From Flavobacteriaceae bacterium (GTDB lineage Bacteria; Bacteroidota; Bacteroidia; Flavobacteriales; Flavobacteriaceae), in contig JAIPBH010000014.1 of the NCBI GenBank assembly GCA_021739635.1, forward strand, positions 1 to 64,000: a DNA stretch of 64,000 nucleotides. The letters are read 5' to 3'. The notes beneath the pieces are model-generated. The model made no database searches. It was not told where the DNA came from and saw only the letters and a program-made list of their open reading frames with translations. The translations under genes and the position numbers were made by a program. Each line of letters starts with the position of its first letter. The stretch's first letter is position 1. Of this stretch, positions 52,503 through 62,045 are shown in pieces.

Positions 52503-53342
52503 ATGGAAGTAATAAATTGGGTTACAGCCAAAGAATATGAAGATATTACATATAAAAAATGTAAAGGTGTTGCCCGAATAGCATTTAATAGACCAGATGT
52601 AAGAAATGCATTCAGACCTAAAACAACAAGCGAATTGTATGATGCATTTTATGATGCTAATGAAGATGTAAATATTGGTGTTGTTTTATTGTCTGCCGAA
52701 GGACCTTCTTCAAAAGATGGAGTTTATTCTTTTTGTAGTGGTGGAGACCAAAAAGCAAGAGGTCACCAAGGGTATGTTGGAGAAGATGGTTATCATCGTT
52801 TAAATATTTTAGAAGTTCAGCGCTTAATTCGTTTTATGCCAAAAGCCGTAATTGCAGTAGTTCCTGGTTGGGCTGTTGGTGGTGGTCATAGCTTACATGT
52901 GGTTTGTGATTTAACAATAGCTAGTGAAGAACATGCTATTTTTAAACAAACAGACGCAGATGTAACAAGCTTTGATGGAGGTTATGGTTCTGCCTATTTA
53001 GCAAAAATGGTAGGACAAAAAAGAGCAAGAGAAATATTTTTCTTAGGAAGAAATTATTCAGCTAAAGAAGCATTTGATATGGGTATGGTGAATGCCGTTG
53101 TTAAGCATAATAAATTAGAATATACAGCATTTGAATGGGCTCAAGAAATATTGGCAAAATCACCAACTTCAATTAAAATGCTAAAATTCGCTATGAATTT
53201 AACAGATGATGGTATGGTAGGGCAGCAGGTTTTTGCTGGTGAAGCTACAAGATTAGCATATATGACTGATGAAGCTATAGAAGGTAGAAACGCATTTTTA
53301 GAAAAGCGTAAGCCAAATTTTGAAAAAAAGTGGATTCCATAG
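52503..53342 (+). CDS. menB: 1,4-dihydroxy-2-naphthoyl-CoA synthase
   Basis: The ATG at 52503 gives 279 residues. Crotonase fold: YSFCSGGDQKARGHQGYVG, VVPGWAVGGGHSLHVVCDLTIASE, KQTDADVTSFDGGYGSAYLAKMVGQKRAREIFFLGR and the C-terminal YMTDEAIEGRNAFLEKRKP, all MenB-specific. It closes the second ring of naphthoquinone from o-succinylbenzoyl-CoA. First gene of a six-gene operon; its TAG is one base before the menA ATG. Confidence 0.97.
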   Translation: MEVINWVTAKEYEDITYKKCKGVARIAFNRPDVRNAFRPKTTSELYDAFYDANEDVNIGVVLLSAEGPSSKDGVYSFCSGGDQKARGHQGYVGEDGYHRLNILEVQRLIRFMPKAVIAVVPGWAVGGGHSLHVVCDLTIASEEHAIFKQTDADVTSFDGGYGSAYLAKMVGQKRAREIFFLGRNYSAKEAFDMGMVNAVVKHNKLEYTAFEWAQEILAKSPTSIKMLKFAMNLTDDGMVGQQVFAGEATRLAYMTDEAIEGRNAFLEKRKPNFEKKWIP

Positions 53343-53343
53343 C

Positions 53344-54246
53344 ATGAAAAATATATCTTTTTGGATATCTGCAATGAGGTTAAGAACCCTGCCGTTATCA
53401 GTTTCAGGAATTATTTTAGCTTCATGTTTAGCAGAATACAATGGGTTTTTTAATTGGAAAACATGCGTGCTGGCTATTTTAACCACCTTAAGTTTCCAAA
53501 TTTTATCAAATTTAGCTAATGATTATGGCGATGGTATTAAAGGAACAGATAATAATGATAGAATAGGTCCTGAAAGATCTATTCAAAGTGGTAGAATTTC
53601 ACCAGAAAGCATGTTTAATGGCATTAAAATAAGTATTTTAATCTCTATTATTTTAGCAACCATGCTAATATTTATATCTTTTAATGCACGTGATTTCTTT
53701 TTAGCATTACTATTTTTTATTTTAGGTACGGGTAGTATTATAGCTGCAATGAGATATACTGTGGGTGATGATGCTTATGGATATAAAGGCTTTGGTGATA
53801 TTTTTGTTTTTATATTTTTTGGTTTGGTTAGTGTTATTGGATGTTATGTTTTATATGCAAAACAAATAGATCATGTTATTTTTTTACCTGCAGTAACTAT
53901 TGGTTTATTGAGTGTAGCGGTACTTAATCTTAATAATATGCGTGATTTTGAGTCTGATATAAAATCTCAAAAAATGACCCTAGCCATTAAACTTGGAAAG
54001 AAGAACATGAAGCTATATCATTACACTTTAATATTGTTAGCTATTATTTTATCAGGTTTATTTGGAGTTTTTTATTTTACATCTCCGCTAAATTTCATTT
54101 TTATTATAATGTATATACCATTAATAATGCATTTGATGAGAGTTAAAAAAAATGTGGACTTAAAACTACTTGATTCTGAATTAAAAAAAGTTGCGATAAC
54201 TACATTTCTTTTAGCAATCCTAATGGGAATTGGTCAATTGTTATAG
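53344..54246 (+). CDS. menA: 1,4-dihydroxy-2-naphthoate polyprenyltransferase
   Basis: The ATG at 53344 gives 300 residues. UbiA-fold membrane protein: MRLRTLPLSVSGIILASCLA, the aspartate motif LANDYGDGIKGTDNND and the second, NLNNMRDFESDIKSQKMTLAIKLG. It joins the isoprenoid tail to the naphthoquinone ring. It directly follows menB. Confidence 0.95.
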   Translation: MKNISFWISAMRLRTLPLSVSGIILASCLAEYNGFFNWKTCVLAILTTLSFQILSNLANDYGDGIKGTDNNDRIGPERSIQSGRISPESMFNGIKISILISIILATMLIFISFNARDFFLALLFFILGTGSIIAAMRYTVGDDAYGYKGFGDIFVFIFFGLVSVIGCYVLYAKQIDHVIFLPAVTIGLLSVAVLNLNNMRDFESDIKSQKMTLAIKLGKKNMKLYHYTLILLAIILSGLFGVFYFTSPLNFIFIIMYIPLIMHLMRVKKNVDLKLLDSELKKVAITTFLLAILMGIGQLL

Positions 54247-54287
54247 ATTTTTTTGTACTTTACTTATTTAAAATTAATTTTTAACCC

Positions 54288-54965
54288 ATGAAAATTACAT
54301 TTTTTGGACACGCATCTTTAGGTATTCAAGTTGGCGACATTCATATATTGGTAGACCCTTTTATTTCTGCTAATCCAAAAGCCTCTATGATTAATATTGA
54401 AACATTGAAAGCAGATTACATTTTATTAACTCATGCGCATCAAGATCATATTTTAGATGTGGAGGCCATAGCTAAAAGAACCAATGCCGTTGTTGTTTCA
54501 AACTTTGAAATTGTATCCTATTTTGAAAAATTAGGTATTGAAGGTCACCCTATGAATCTTGGTGGGCAATGGGATTTTGAATTTGGAAATGTAAAATACG
54601 TCAATGCTATACACACATCATCTTTTCCTGATGGAACTTATGGTGGTCAACCTGGTGGTTTTGTGATTGAAGGCGAACATAAAAATATTTATATAGCTGG
54701 AGATACTGCATTGACAATGGATATGCAACTTATTCCACTATATATAAAATTAGATTTAGCAATTCTTCCTATTGGAGACAACTTTACAATGGGAGTTGAT
54801 GACGCCATTTTAGCGAGTAATTTTGTTAAGTGCGATAAAGTTTTAGGCTATCATTTTGATACGTTTGGTTACATTGAAATTGACCATGAAGACGCCAAAC
54901 GTAAATTCTTCGATAAAGGAAAAGACTTAATGCTTCTAGAAATAGGAGAAAGTATTGAACTTTAA
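54288..54965 (+). CDS. UPF0173-type metal-dependent hydrolase
   Basis: 225 residues. Metallo-beta-lactamase fold: HASLGIQVGDIHILVDPFIS, the zinc motif LTHAHQDHILD, AIHTSSFPDGTYGGQPGGFVIEG and IAGDTALTMDM. Substrate unknown. It stands between menA and menC, in a slot where a thioesterase-like step would suit, but no such function is shown. Confidence 0.9.
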   Translation: MKITFFGHASLGIQVGDIHILVDPFISANPKASMINIETLKADYILLTHAHQDHILDVEAIAKRTNAVVVSNFEIVSYFEKLGIEGHPMNLGGQWDFEFGNVKYVNAIHTSSFPDGTYGGQPGGFVIEGEHKNIYIAGDTALTMDMQLIPLYIKLDLAILPIGDNFTMGVDDAILASNFVKCDKVLGYHFDTFGYIEIDHEDAKRKFFDKGKDLMLLEIGESIEL

Positions 54966-55017
54966 TTTGACTCTATTTCTTCATTATAAATGAAAATTAT
55001 TTAAGTAATTTTGGCGA

Positions 55018-56055
55018 GTGAAAACAGCAACTTACCAAAAACACGTCTTAAATTTTAAACAACCTAGCGGAACATCACGTGGTGTTTTAAAAAGCAAGGA
55101 AACTTGGTTTATTCTTATTAAAGATAATGGTAAACATGGCATAGGTGAATGTGGTATGTTTAAAGGCTTATCAATTGATGATAGACCTGACTATGAGGAA
55201 AAACTGCAGTGGGCATGTAAACATATCAATTCTGATTTAAAAGAGTTATTTCAAGCGTTAACAGAATTTCCAAGTATTCAATTTGGTTTAGAAATGGCTT
55301 TAAAATCATTAGAATCAAAAAATCAGTTTGAATTATTTCCTTCAAATTTTACAAAAGGCACAGATAGTATTCCAATAAACGGATTGATTTGGATGGGAAC
55401 CGAAGATTTTATGCGAAAGCAAGTTAAAGAGAAAATAGAGTCTGGTTTTAAATGCATTAAAATGAAAATTGGCGCTATTAATTTTAAATCTGAAGTTGAG
55501 ATTTTAAAATCTATAAGAAAAGAATTCTCATCAAATGATATTGAATTGCGAGTAGATGCCAATGGTGCTTTTTCTACTTCAGAAGCTCTAGAAAAACTAA
55601 AAACACTATCAGATTTTGATATTCATTCAATAGAACAACCTATAAAACAAGGGCAAATTAATGAAATAGCTAAGCTTTGTGATATAACACCATTGCCAAT
55701 AGCTTTAGATGAAGAATTAATAGGTGTTTTTTCAAAAGAAAGAAAAGAAGCGTTACTTGAAACCATCAAACCTCAATTTGTCATTTTAAAGCCTACCTTA
55801 ATTGGTGGTTTTCAAGGAAGTGATGATTGGATAGACATAGCAGAAAGCAATCAAATTGGTTGGTGGATAACAAGTGCTTTAGAAAGTAATGTAGGTTTAA
55901 ATGCAATTGCTCAATATACTTACACAAAAAACAATGTATTACCTCAAGGATTAGGTACAGGTAGTTTATTTACAAACAATTTCGAATCGCCTTTACAGGT
56001 TAAAAATGGAACTCTAAAATATAAAAGTAATAACAGTTGGAATTTTAATTTATAA
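55018..56055 (+). CDS. menC: o-Succinylbenzoate synthase
   Basis: 345 residues from a GTG start. Enolase-superfamily barrel: IKMKIGAINF (catalytic Lys pair region), LRVDANGAFS (Asp), HSIEQPIKQGQ (Glu), IALDEELIG (Asp-Glu) and FVILKPTLIGGF (Lys). It dehydrates SHCHC to o-succinylbenzoate. TAATTTTG (55006-55013) lies just 4 bases before the GTG, so there may be an internal promoter giving a leaderless message. Confidence 0.93.
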   Translation: MKTATYQKHVLNFKQPSGTSRGVLKSKETWFILIKDNGKHGIGECGMFKGLSIDDRPDYEEKLQWACKHINSDLKELFQALTEFPSIQFGLEMALKSLESKNQFELFPSNFTKGTDSIPINGLIWMGTEDFMRKQVKEKIESGFKCIKMKIGAINFKSEVEILKSIRKEFSSNDIELRVDANGAFSTSEALEKLKTLSDFDIHSIEQPIKQGQINEIAKLCDITPLPIALDEELIGVFSKERKEALLETIKPQFVILKPTLIGGFQGSDDWIDIAESNQIGWWITSALESNVGLNAIAQYTYTKNNVLPQGLGTGSLFTNNFESPLQVKNGTLKYKSNNSWNFNL

Positions 56056-56058
56056 CAT

Positions 56059-57210
56059 ATGTATATCTCTCAAGCATTTCATGCATTACACGAATGGTGG
56101 CGTTATTTAATTGGATTAATCATTATAATTATGGCAGTAATAATAGGGCAAATTCCTTTTACTGCTGCTGTTTTTATACAGGCATTTAAAAATGGTGATA
56201 GCATATTTGGGTTAGATGAAAAAAAAATGATGAGCCTTTTAGAGCCCAATTTGAATCTGTTTTTAATGCTTTTGTCATTTACAATTGGTTTAGTTGGTTT
56301 ATTATTAGTTGCAAAGTACTTACACAAAGAATCAATAGTTCAATTAACCACATCAAGAACAAAAATAGATTGGAAACGTTTTTGGTTTGTTTTTATGCTT
56401 TGGGGAATAGTCTCTAGCAGTTTTGTGCTTATAGATTATTATGTTTCTCCAGAAAATTATGTGGTGAATTTTAAATTAATACCATTTATTATTTTATGTG
56501 TGATAGCTGTTTTATTAGTGCCACTTCAAACAAGTTTTGAAGAGTATTTATTTAGAGGCTATTTGATGCAAGGAATAGGGGTTTCTTCAATTTATTTAAA
56601 TTTCCCTTTAATTTTTATTTATACAATTATTTGTATAGCTAGTTTTCTTTATTTGAACAGCTTATATTCTTTCAGTTTTATGCTTGGACTCTTAATATTT
56701 GCAGTTTTTATTGGTTTTTTGTTTTTTCTTCTAAATCAGAAAACATTATTGATAAAATTGACAAATTCTACTTTTTATAAGTTACTCTATAAAATATTAA
56801 GTAGAAATTCTACTCCATTATTAATAACATCCTTCACTTTTGGAATGTTACATATTTCAAATCCAGAAGTTGATAAATTGGGTAATATCATAATGGTTTA
56901 CTACATAGGCACAGGTTTGTTTTTAGGAATTATGACTTTAATGGATGAAGGTATGGAGCTTTCATTAGGCTTTCATGCAGCTAATAATTTATTTACAGCA
57001 TTGCTGGTAACAGCTGATTGGACTGCTTTTCAAACACATTCTATATTAAAAGATATGTCAGATCCAACAGAAGCTGGATTTGTAGATATATTTATGCCTG
57101 TGTTTATAGTATTTCCAATAATTCTATTAATTTTATCGAAAAAATACAAATGGACTAACTGGAAAGAAAAGCTATTTGGAAAAGTGGTAGCTCCACAGAT
57201 TGAAAATTAA
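56059..57210 (+). CDS. CPBP-family intramembrane metalloprotease
   Basis: 383 residues, about eight membrane helices. Family motifs: SFEEYLFRGYLMQGIG (EExxxR), FGMLHISNPEVD (FxxxH) and FHAANNLFTALLV (HxxxN). An Abi/CAAX-type protease. It sits 3 bases after menC, inside the menaquinone operon. Its substrate and any link to quinone synthesis are unknown. Confidence 0.92.
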   Translation: MYISQAFHALHEWWRYLIGLIIIIMAVIIGQIPFTAAVFIQAFKNGDSIFGLDEKKMMSLLEPNLNLFLMLLSFTIGLVGLLLVAKYLHKESIVQLTTSRTKIDWKRFWFVFMLWGIVSSSFVLIDYYVSPENYVVNFKLIPFIILCVIAVLLVPLQTSFEEYLFRGYLMQGIGVSSIYLNFPLIFIYTIICIASFLYLNSLYSFSFMLGLLIFAVFIGFLFFLLNQKTLLIKLTNSTFYKLLYKILSRNSTPLLITSFTFGMLHISNPEVDKLGNIIMVYYIGTGLFLGIMTLMDEGMELSLGFHAANNLFTALLVTADWTAFQTHSILKDMSDPTEAGFVDIFMPVFIVFPIILLILSKKYKWTNWKEKLFGKVVAPQIEN

Positions 57211-57237
57211 AATTTAAGACAAAAAACCAATAATTAC

Positions 57238-58311
57238 GTGATACCTAGTTACAATAAAGTACATTTAAAATTTAAGCTTAACGGCGTAAATTACAATCAA
57301 GACGATATAAAAGAAATTGCTTACAGCTTTATTAAAGAAGGACTTCCATATGAAGAAGCCATTGGAGATTTTTTAATTGATTGGTTAGATTCTAAAACCT
57401 TTATAAAAGTAAAATCTACAGGCACAACAGGAAAACCAAAACTTATAAAGCTTGATAAACAAGCCATGGTTAATTCCTCTATTTTTACGGGCGATTTTTT
57501 TAACCTTGCACCAGGTGATAAAGCATTACATTGTTTACCGGCTCAATATATTGCAGGTAAAATGATGTTGGTTAGAGCTATGGTGTTAGGATTGGAGTTA
57601 GACCTCATTGAGCCATCTTCTCATCTTGTTTTTAACTCCAAAAAAAGTTATGATTTTTGTGCTATGTTACCAATTCAACTACAAAACTCTATTAGTAAAG
57701 TAGGAAATATTAAGAATATTATTTTAGGTAGCGTAAAAGTATCTAATGAACTTATTGAAGCTATAAAAGATTTTCCTGCAAATATTTATGAAACGTTTGG
57801 AATGACAGAAACCGTAACACATATTGCGTTAAGAGCTCTTAATAATTTCAAAACAGATGAACGTGTAAAATCAACTTTTAAAACCTTACCAGATATTTTT
57901 GTTTCTCAAGATGAAAGAGGTTGTTTAGTTATAAATTCTCCACATCTTTCAAAAACATCAATAACAACTAATGATATTGTTAAATTGCATTCAGAAACTG
58001 AATTTGAATGGTTTGGTAGATTTGATAATGTGATTAATTCTGGTGGTGTTAAAATTTTTCCTGAAACGGTTGAAGAAAAATTATTTGGTAAGATAGATGG
58101 TAAGTTTTTTATTGCATCTGAAAAAGATGAAAAATTAGGAGAACAAGTCATTCTTATTTTAGAAAATGATTCTAATAATATAGATGCATCTATCTTTAAT
58201 GTTTTAGATAAATACGAAAAACCTAAGAAAATTTATACTGTAAATAAGTTTGAAATTATTTCAGAAAAAATCCAAAGAAAAAAAATATTAAAAAAATTAG
58301 GAATCGCTTAA
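57238..58311 (+). CDS. menE: o-Succinylbenzoate-CoA ligase
   Basis: 357 residues from a GTG start, short form as usual in Bacteroidota. AMP-binding signature KSTGTTGKPKLIKLDKQAM, ETFGMTETVTHIA, WFGRFDNVINSGGVKIFPETVEEKL, and the C-terminal Lys region SEKIQRKKILKKLGIA. It activates o-succinylbenzoate with CoA for MenB. End of the operon; overlaps the convergent carboxylase gene by 4 bases. Confidence 0.94.
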   Translation: MIPSYNKVHLKFKLNGVNYNQDDIKEIAYSFIKEGLPYEEAIGDFLIDWLDSKTFIKVKSTGTTGKPKLIKLDKQAMVNSSIFTGDFFNLAPGDKALHCLPAQYIAGKMMLVRAMVLGLELDLIEPSSHLVFNSKKSYDFCAMLPIQLQNSISKVGNIKNIILGSVKVSNELIEAIKDFPANIYETFGMTETVTHIALRALNNFKTDERVKSTFKTLPDIFVSQDERGCLVINSPHLSKTSITTNDIVKLHSETEFEWFGRFDNVINSGGVKIFPETVEEKLFGKIDGKFFIASEKDEKLGEQVILILENDSNNIDASIFNVLDKYEKPKKIYTVNKFEIISEKIQRKKILKKLGIA

Positions 58312-59936
58312 ACTTGCAATAAACCTAAATTAAATTTTTTCTCAATAGGAGCATGGTTTGCGGCTTCAATACCCATACTTATCCATGTTCTAGTATCTAA
58401 TGGGTCAATAATGGCATCTGTCCATATTCTAGCTGCTGCATAGTATGGTGATATTTGCGCATCGTATCTGTCTTTTATTTTATTATAAAGAGCTTCTTCT
58501 TTTTCTTTAGTAATGGTTTCACCTTTCTTTTTTAAAGAAGCTGTTTCAATTTGCAATAAAACTTTAGCTGCAGAATTTCCGCTCATAACAGCCAATTCTG
58601 CACTTGGCCATGCAACAATCAATCTTGGGTCATATGCTTTGCCACACATAGCGTAATTGCCTGCACCATAACTATTTCCTACAATAATTGTGAATTTTGG
58701 AACAACTGAATTACTTACAGCATTAACCATTTTGGCACCATCTTTAATAATGCCACCATGTTCACTTTTACTGCCAACCATAAAACCAGTAACATCTTGT
58801 AAAAACACTAAAGGAATTTTTTTCTGATTGCAATTAGCTATAAAACGAGTGGCTTTATCAGCACTATCATTATAAATAACACCACCAAACTGCATTTCTC
58901 CTTGTTTAGTTTTTACCAGTTTGCGCTGATTAGCAACAATGCCAACTGCCCAGCCATCAATTCTGGCATAACAAGTTATGATGGTTTTACCGTAACCAGC
59001 TTTGTATTCTTCAAATTCTGAATTATCAACCAATCGCTTTATAATCTCATACATATCGTATTGATCGGCTCTTGATTTTGGAATAATGCCATAAATGTCT
59101 TCAGGATTTTCTTTAGGCTTTTCTGGCTCTATTCTATTAAATCCGGCTTTGTCATAATCACCAATTTTATCAATAATATTTTTAATAGTATCTAAGGCAT
59201 CTTTATCATCTTTTGCTTTATAATCGGTCACGCCACTAATTTCACAATGTGTTGTAGCGCCACCTAAAGTTTCATTATCAATACTTTCTCCAATAGCTGC
59301 TTTTACCAAATAACTTCCTGCTAAAAAAATACTTCCGGTTTTATCTACAATTAAAGCTTCATCACTCATAATTGGTAAATATGCGCCTCCAGCAACACAA
59401 CTGCCCATTACAGCAGCAATTTGCGTGATTCCCATACTACTCATAATAGCATTATTTCTAAAAATACGACCAAAATGTTCTTTGTCTGGAAAAATTTCAT
59501 CTTGCAAAGGTAAATACACACCAGCACTATCTACTAAATAGATAATTGGTAATTTATTTTCTATGGCAATTTCTTGAGCTCTTAGGTTTTTTTTTGCAGT
59601 TATGGGAAACCAGGCACCAGCTTTAACAGTAGCGTCATTTGCTACAACAATGCATTGTTTTCCTTTAATATAACCTATTTTGACTACAACGCCTGCAGAA
59701 GGACAACCGCCATGCTGTTCATACATATCTTCACCTGCAAAAGCAGCAATTTCTATGGATTTTGAATGAGCATCTAACAAATAATTAATGCGCTCATGAG
59801 CAGTCATTTTACCTTTTTCATGGTGCTTTTCAATACTACTTTTTCCTCCACCTAAATGAACTTTTGCTAGACGTTTAGTGAGTTCAGAAATTAGAAGTTT
59901 ATTATGATCTTCGTTTTTATTGAAGTTAATGTCCAT
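58308..59936 (-). CDS. Acyl-CoA carboxylase, carboxyltransferase (beta) subunit
   Basis: 542 residues, two crotonase-like halves. RLAKVHLGGGKSSIEKHHEKGKMTAHERI at the N-terminus, HGGCPSAGVVVKIGYIKG, GSCVAGGAYLPIMSDEA and FIVGNSYGAGNYAMCGKAYDPRLI-like sequence. It transfers CO2 from biotin to methylcrotonyl- or propionyl-CoA-type substrates. The biotin-carrying alpha subunit is not adjacent here. Confidence 0.93.
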   Translation of the reverse strand: MDINFNKNEDHNKLLISELTKRLAKVHLGGGKSSIEKHHEKGKMTAHERINYLLDAHSKSIEIAAFAGEDMYEQHGGCPSAGVVVKIGYIKGKQCIVVANDATVKAGAWFPITAKKNLRAQEIAIENKLPIIYLVDSAGVYLPLQDEIFPDKEHFGRIFRNNAIMSSMGITQIAAVMGSCVAGGAYLPIMSDEALIVDKTGSIFLAGSYLVKAAIGESIDNETLGGATTHCEISGVTDYKAKDDKDALDTIKNIIDKIGDYDKAGFNRIEPEKPKENPEDIYGIIPKSRADQYDMYEIIKRLVDNSEFEEYKAGYGKTIITCYARIDGWAVGIVANQRKLVKTKQGEMQFGGVIYNDSADKATRFIANCNQKKIPLVFLQDVTGFMVGSKSEHGGIIKDGAKMVNAVSNSVVPKFTIIVGNSYGAGNYAMCGKAYDPRLIVAWPSAELAVMSGNSAAKVLLQIETASLKKKGETITKEKEEALYNKIKDRYDAQISPYYAAARIWTDAIIDPLDTRTWISMGIEAANHAPIEKKFNLGLLQV

Positions 59937-60018
59937 TATAATTTTGATTTGTTGCTAATGTACAAAAGTTTCAAAAATGTAAAAGACATGTTAATTAAAT
60001 ATTAAAAATCTAACACGG

Positions 60019-60042
60019 AAATATATTCCTAGGAATATATTT
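60019..60042. promoter_or_regulatory. 24-bp perfect palindrome, probable MarR operator
   Basis: AAATATATTCCT (60019-60030) is followed at once by its exact complement AGGAATATATTT (60031-60042). It lies 11 bases before a TAnnTTTG element and so covers the -33 region of the operon that encodes a MarR regulator. Confidence 0.8.
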
Positions 60043-60052
60043 ATTTTTATTG

Positions 60053-60060
60053 TACTTTTG
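60053..60060 (+). promoter_or_regulatory. -7 element of the FMN reductase-MarR-pirin operon
   Basis: TACTTTTG fits TAnnTTTG, 19 bases before the ATG at 60080. Confidence 0.6.
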
Positions 60061-60079
60061 TTTAATAAAATAATATAAA

Positions 60080-60607
60080 ATGAAAAAGATAATAGCTTTT
60101 GCAGGTAGTAATAGTAAAGAATCCATTAATAAACAATTAGCAACATACGCTTCAAGTTTATTAAATAAAAACGTTGAAATTTTAGATTTAAATAATTTTG
60201 AATTACCTATTTATGGTATTGATTTTGAAAAAGAACACGGCATTCCTGAAAACGCTCATAAATTTTTAATGTATATAAAATCATCTGACGGTATTATACT
60301 TTCTTTAGCTGAGCATAATGGTGCCTACACAACAACTTTCAAGAATCTATTTGATTGGATGTCAAGAATTGAAAGTAAAACATTTTACAATAAGCCCATG
60401 TTGTTAATGGCAACTTCTCCAGGTGGAAGAGGTGGAGCATCCGTTTTGAGTATTGCAAAAGAAAGATTTCCTTATCATGATGCTCATATTGTTGAAGTAT
60501 TTTCATTACCATTTTTTTCAAATAATTTTCAAGATGGTAAAATAGTAAATGAGGACTTTAACAAACAATTAAAAATCGCAATAGAGCAATTTAATAAAAG
60601 TTTATAA
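60080..60607 (+). CDS. NAD(P)H-dependent FMN reductase
   Basis: 175 residues. Flavodoxin-like fold: IIAFAGSNSKESINKQLATY (FMN phosphate loop), VEILDLNNFELPIYG, SSDGIILSLAEHNGAYTTTFKNLFDWMSR and MATSPGGRGGASVL. It reduces FMN or quinones with NAD(P)H. First gene of a redox-responsive operon with marR and pirin. Confidence 0.93.
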   Translation: MKKIIAFAGSNSKESINKQLATYASSLLNKNVEILDLNNFELPIYGIDFEKEHGIPENAHKFLMYIKSSDGIILSLAEHNGAYTTTFKNLFDWMSRIESKTFYNKPMLLMATSPGGRGGASVLSIAKERFPYHDAHIVEVFSLPFFSNNFQDGKIVNEDFNKQLKIAIEQFNKSL

Positions 60608-60635
60608 TTCTTAAAGTTTTAAAAACAGATATCAA

Positions 60636-61073
60636 ATGGGAGATTTATCTAAAGACATTAATTCAACGTTTGCTAATAATCGGGTAAAAGCAATGTTAAA
60701 TATATTATATACAGCTAGTTGGATTTCGGCAAGTCAAAATGAATTTTTTAAACCCTATGGAATTTCACCACAACAATACAATATTTTAAGAATATTAAAT
60801 GGAGCCAATGAACCACTTAATGTTCAAATAATAAAGGACAGAATGATTGAACGTTCTCCCAATGCTACTAGGTTAATGGATAAATTATGTGCAAAGCATT
60901 ACATTGATAGATTACCATGTAATCATGATAGACGTGTAGTTAAAATAGAAATAACCAAAAAAGGAAAGGAACTTTTAGAGTCTATACCTAATAATTTTAA
61001 CAAAGAGTTATTAAAAAATTTGAATGAAGAAGAAGCAGAACTTTTAAGTAATCTGCTTGATAAAATGAGATAA
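60636..61073 (+). CDS. MarR-family transcriptional regulator
   Basis: 145 residues. Winged helix with the typical FKPYGISPQQYNILRILNGA, MIERSPNATRLMDKLCAKHYIDRLPCNHDRRVVKIEITKKGKELL. It contains two cysteines near the DNA-reading head (KLCAKH, LPCNHD), which could sense oxidants or electrophiles. Likely binds the palindrome at 60019-60042. Confidence 0.93.
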   Translation: MGDLSKDINSTFANNRVKAMLNILYTASWISASQNEFFKPYGISPQQYNILRILNGANEPLNVQIIKDRMIERSPNATRLMDKLCAKHYIDRLPCNHDRRVVKIEITKKGKELLESIPNNFNKELLKNLNEEEAELLSNLLDKMR

Positions 61074-61100
61074 TTAAAATAATAAAGAAAGGAAATTAAA

Positions 61101-61820
61101 ATGAAAACAATAATTCATAAAGCTAATACTAGAGGATTTGCAAATCATGGATGGTTGCAAGCAAATCATTCGTTTAGTTTTGCTAGTTACCAAAATCAAG
61201 ATAGAATTCACTTTGGTGCATTACGAGTGTTAAATGATGATGTGATTGCTCCAAAAATGGGATTTGGCACACATCCACATGATAATATGGAAATTATCAC
61301 CATACCACTTAAAGGTGTTTTAAAACATAAAGATAATATGGCCGATGAATGGATACCTGTTTTGCCTGGTGAAGTACAAGTTATGAGCGCTGGTAAAGGT
61401 GTGCAACATTCTGAAATTAATGGTTCTGTTAATGAGCATTTAAGTTTGTTTCAAATTTGGATTTTTCCAAATAAACAAAACGTAAAACCACGATATGACC
61501 AAAAGAAATTTGATATTTTAAATACCAATCAACTTCAAACTTTAGTGACTTCAATAGATGAAAATCATGAAGGAAGTTTGAAAATTCATCAAGATGCTAT
61601 CATTTCTAGAATACATCTAGAAGAAAATAGTAGTTTTGATTATACTTTAAAAAGTAAAAACCATGGAGTATATATCATGAATATATTTGGTAATGTAATT
61701 ATAGACGATAAAAAATTAGAGTCTCGTGACGCTATTGGCATTTCAGAAACAGAAAATTTTAGTATAAAAGCAGAAAATTCTTCTCAATTATTATTTATTG
61801 AAGTTCCTATGGAATTCTAA
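61101..61820 (+). CDS. Pirin-family protein
   Basis: 239 residues, YhaK-like bicupin. Metal ligands lie in FGTHPHDNMEIITIPLKGVLKHKD and QVMSAGKGVQHSEING. Such proteins may act as quercetinase or redox sensors. Third gene of the MarR operon, followed by a terminator. Confidence 0.92.
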   Translation: MKTIIHKANTRGFANHGWLQANHSFSFASYQNQDRIHFGALRVLNDDVIAPKMGFGTHPHDNMEIITIPLKGVLKHKDNMADEWIPVLPGEVQVMSAGKGVQHSEINGSVNEHLSLFQIWIFPNKQNVKPRYDQKKFDILNTNQLQTLVTSIDENHEGSLKIHQDAIISRIHLEENSSFDYTLKSKNHGVYIMNIFGNVIIDDKKLESRDAIGISETENFSIKAENSSQLLFIEVPMEF

Positions 61821-61835
61821 TTAAAATTCCAATAA

Positions 61836-61866
61836 AAAAAGCATTCAAACTAGAATGCTTTTTTTA
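61836..61866 (+). terminator. Terminator after the MarR operon
   Basis: AAAAAGCATTC and GAATGCTTTTT form an 11-base stem with a 6-base loop, followed by T. Confidence 0.85.
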
Positions 61867-62045
61867 TCAACGTATTCTAAAGTGCAAATTCTTCAAAAAA
61901 TAAAGACTTTAAATTTGTGATAAATTAAATTAAAAACGTCACTTTTCTGCTAGTAAACGATTATTTATACTATTCAAAGTATATTTTCTATGACAGCTTT
62001 TTAAATATTTAATTTTATCTCAAAATATTTTAACCCCAAATTAAA

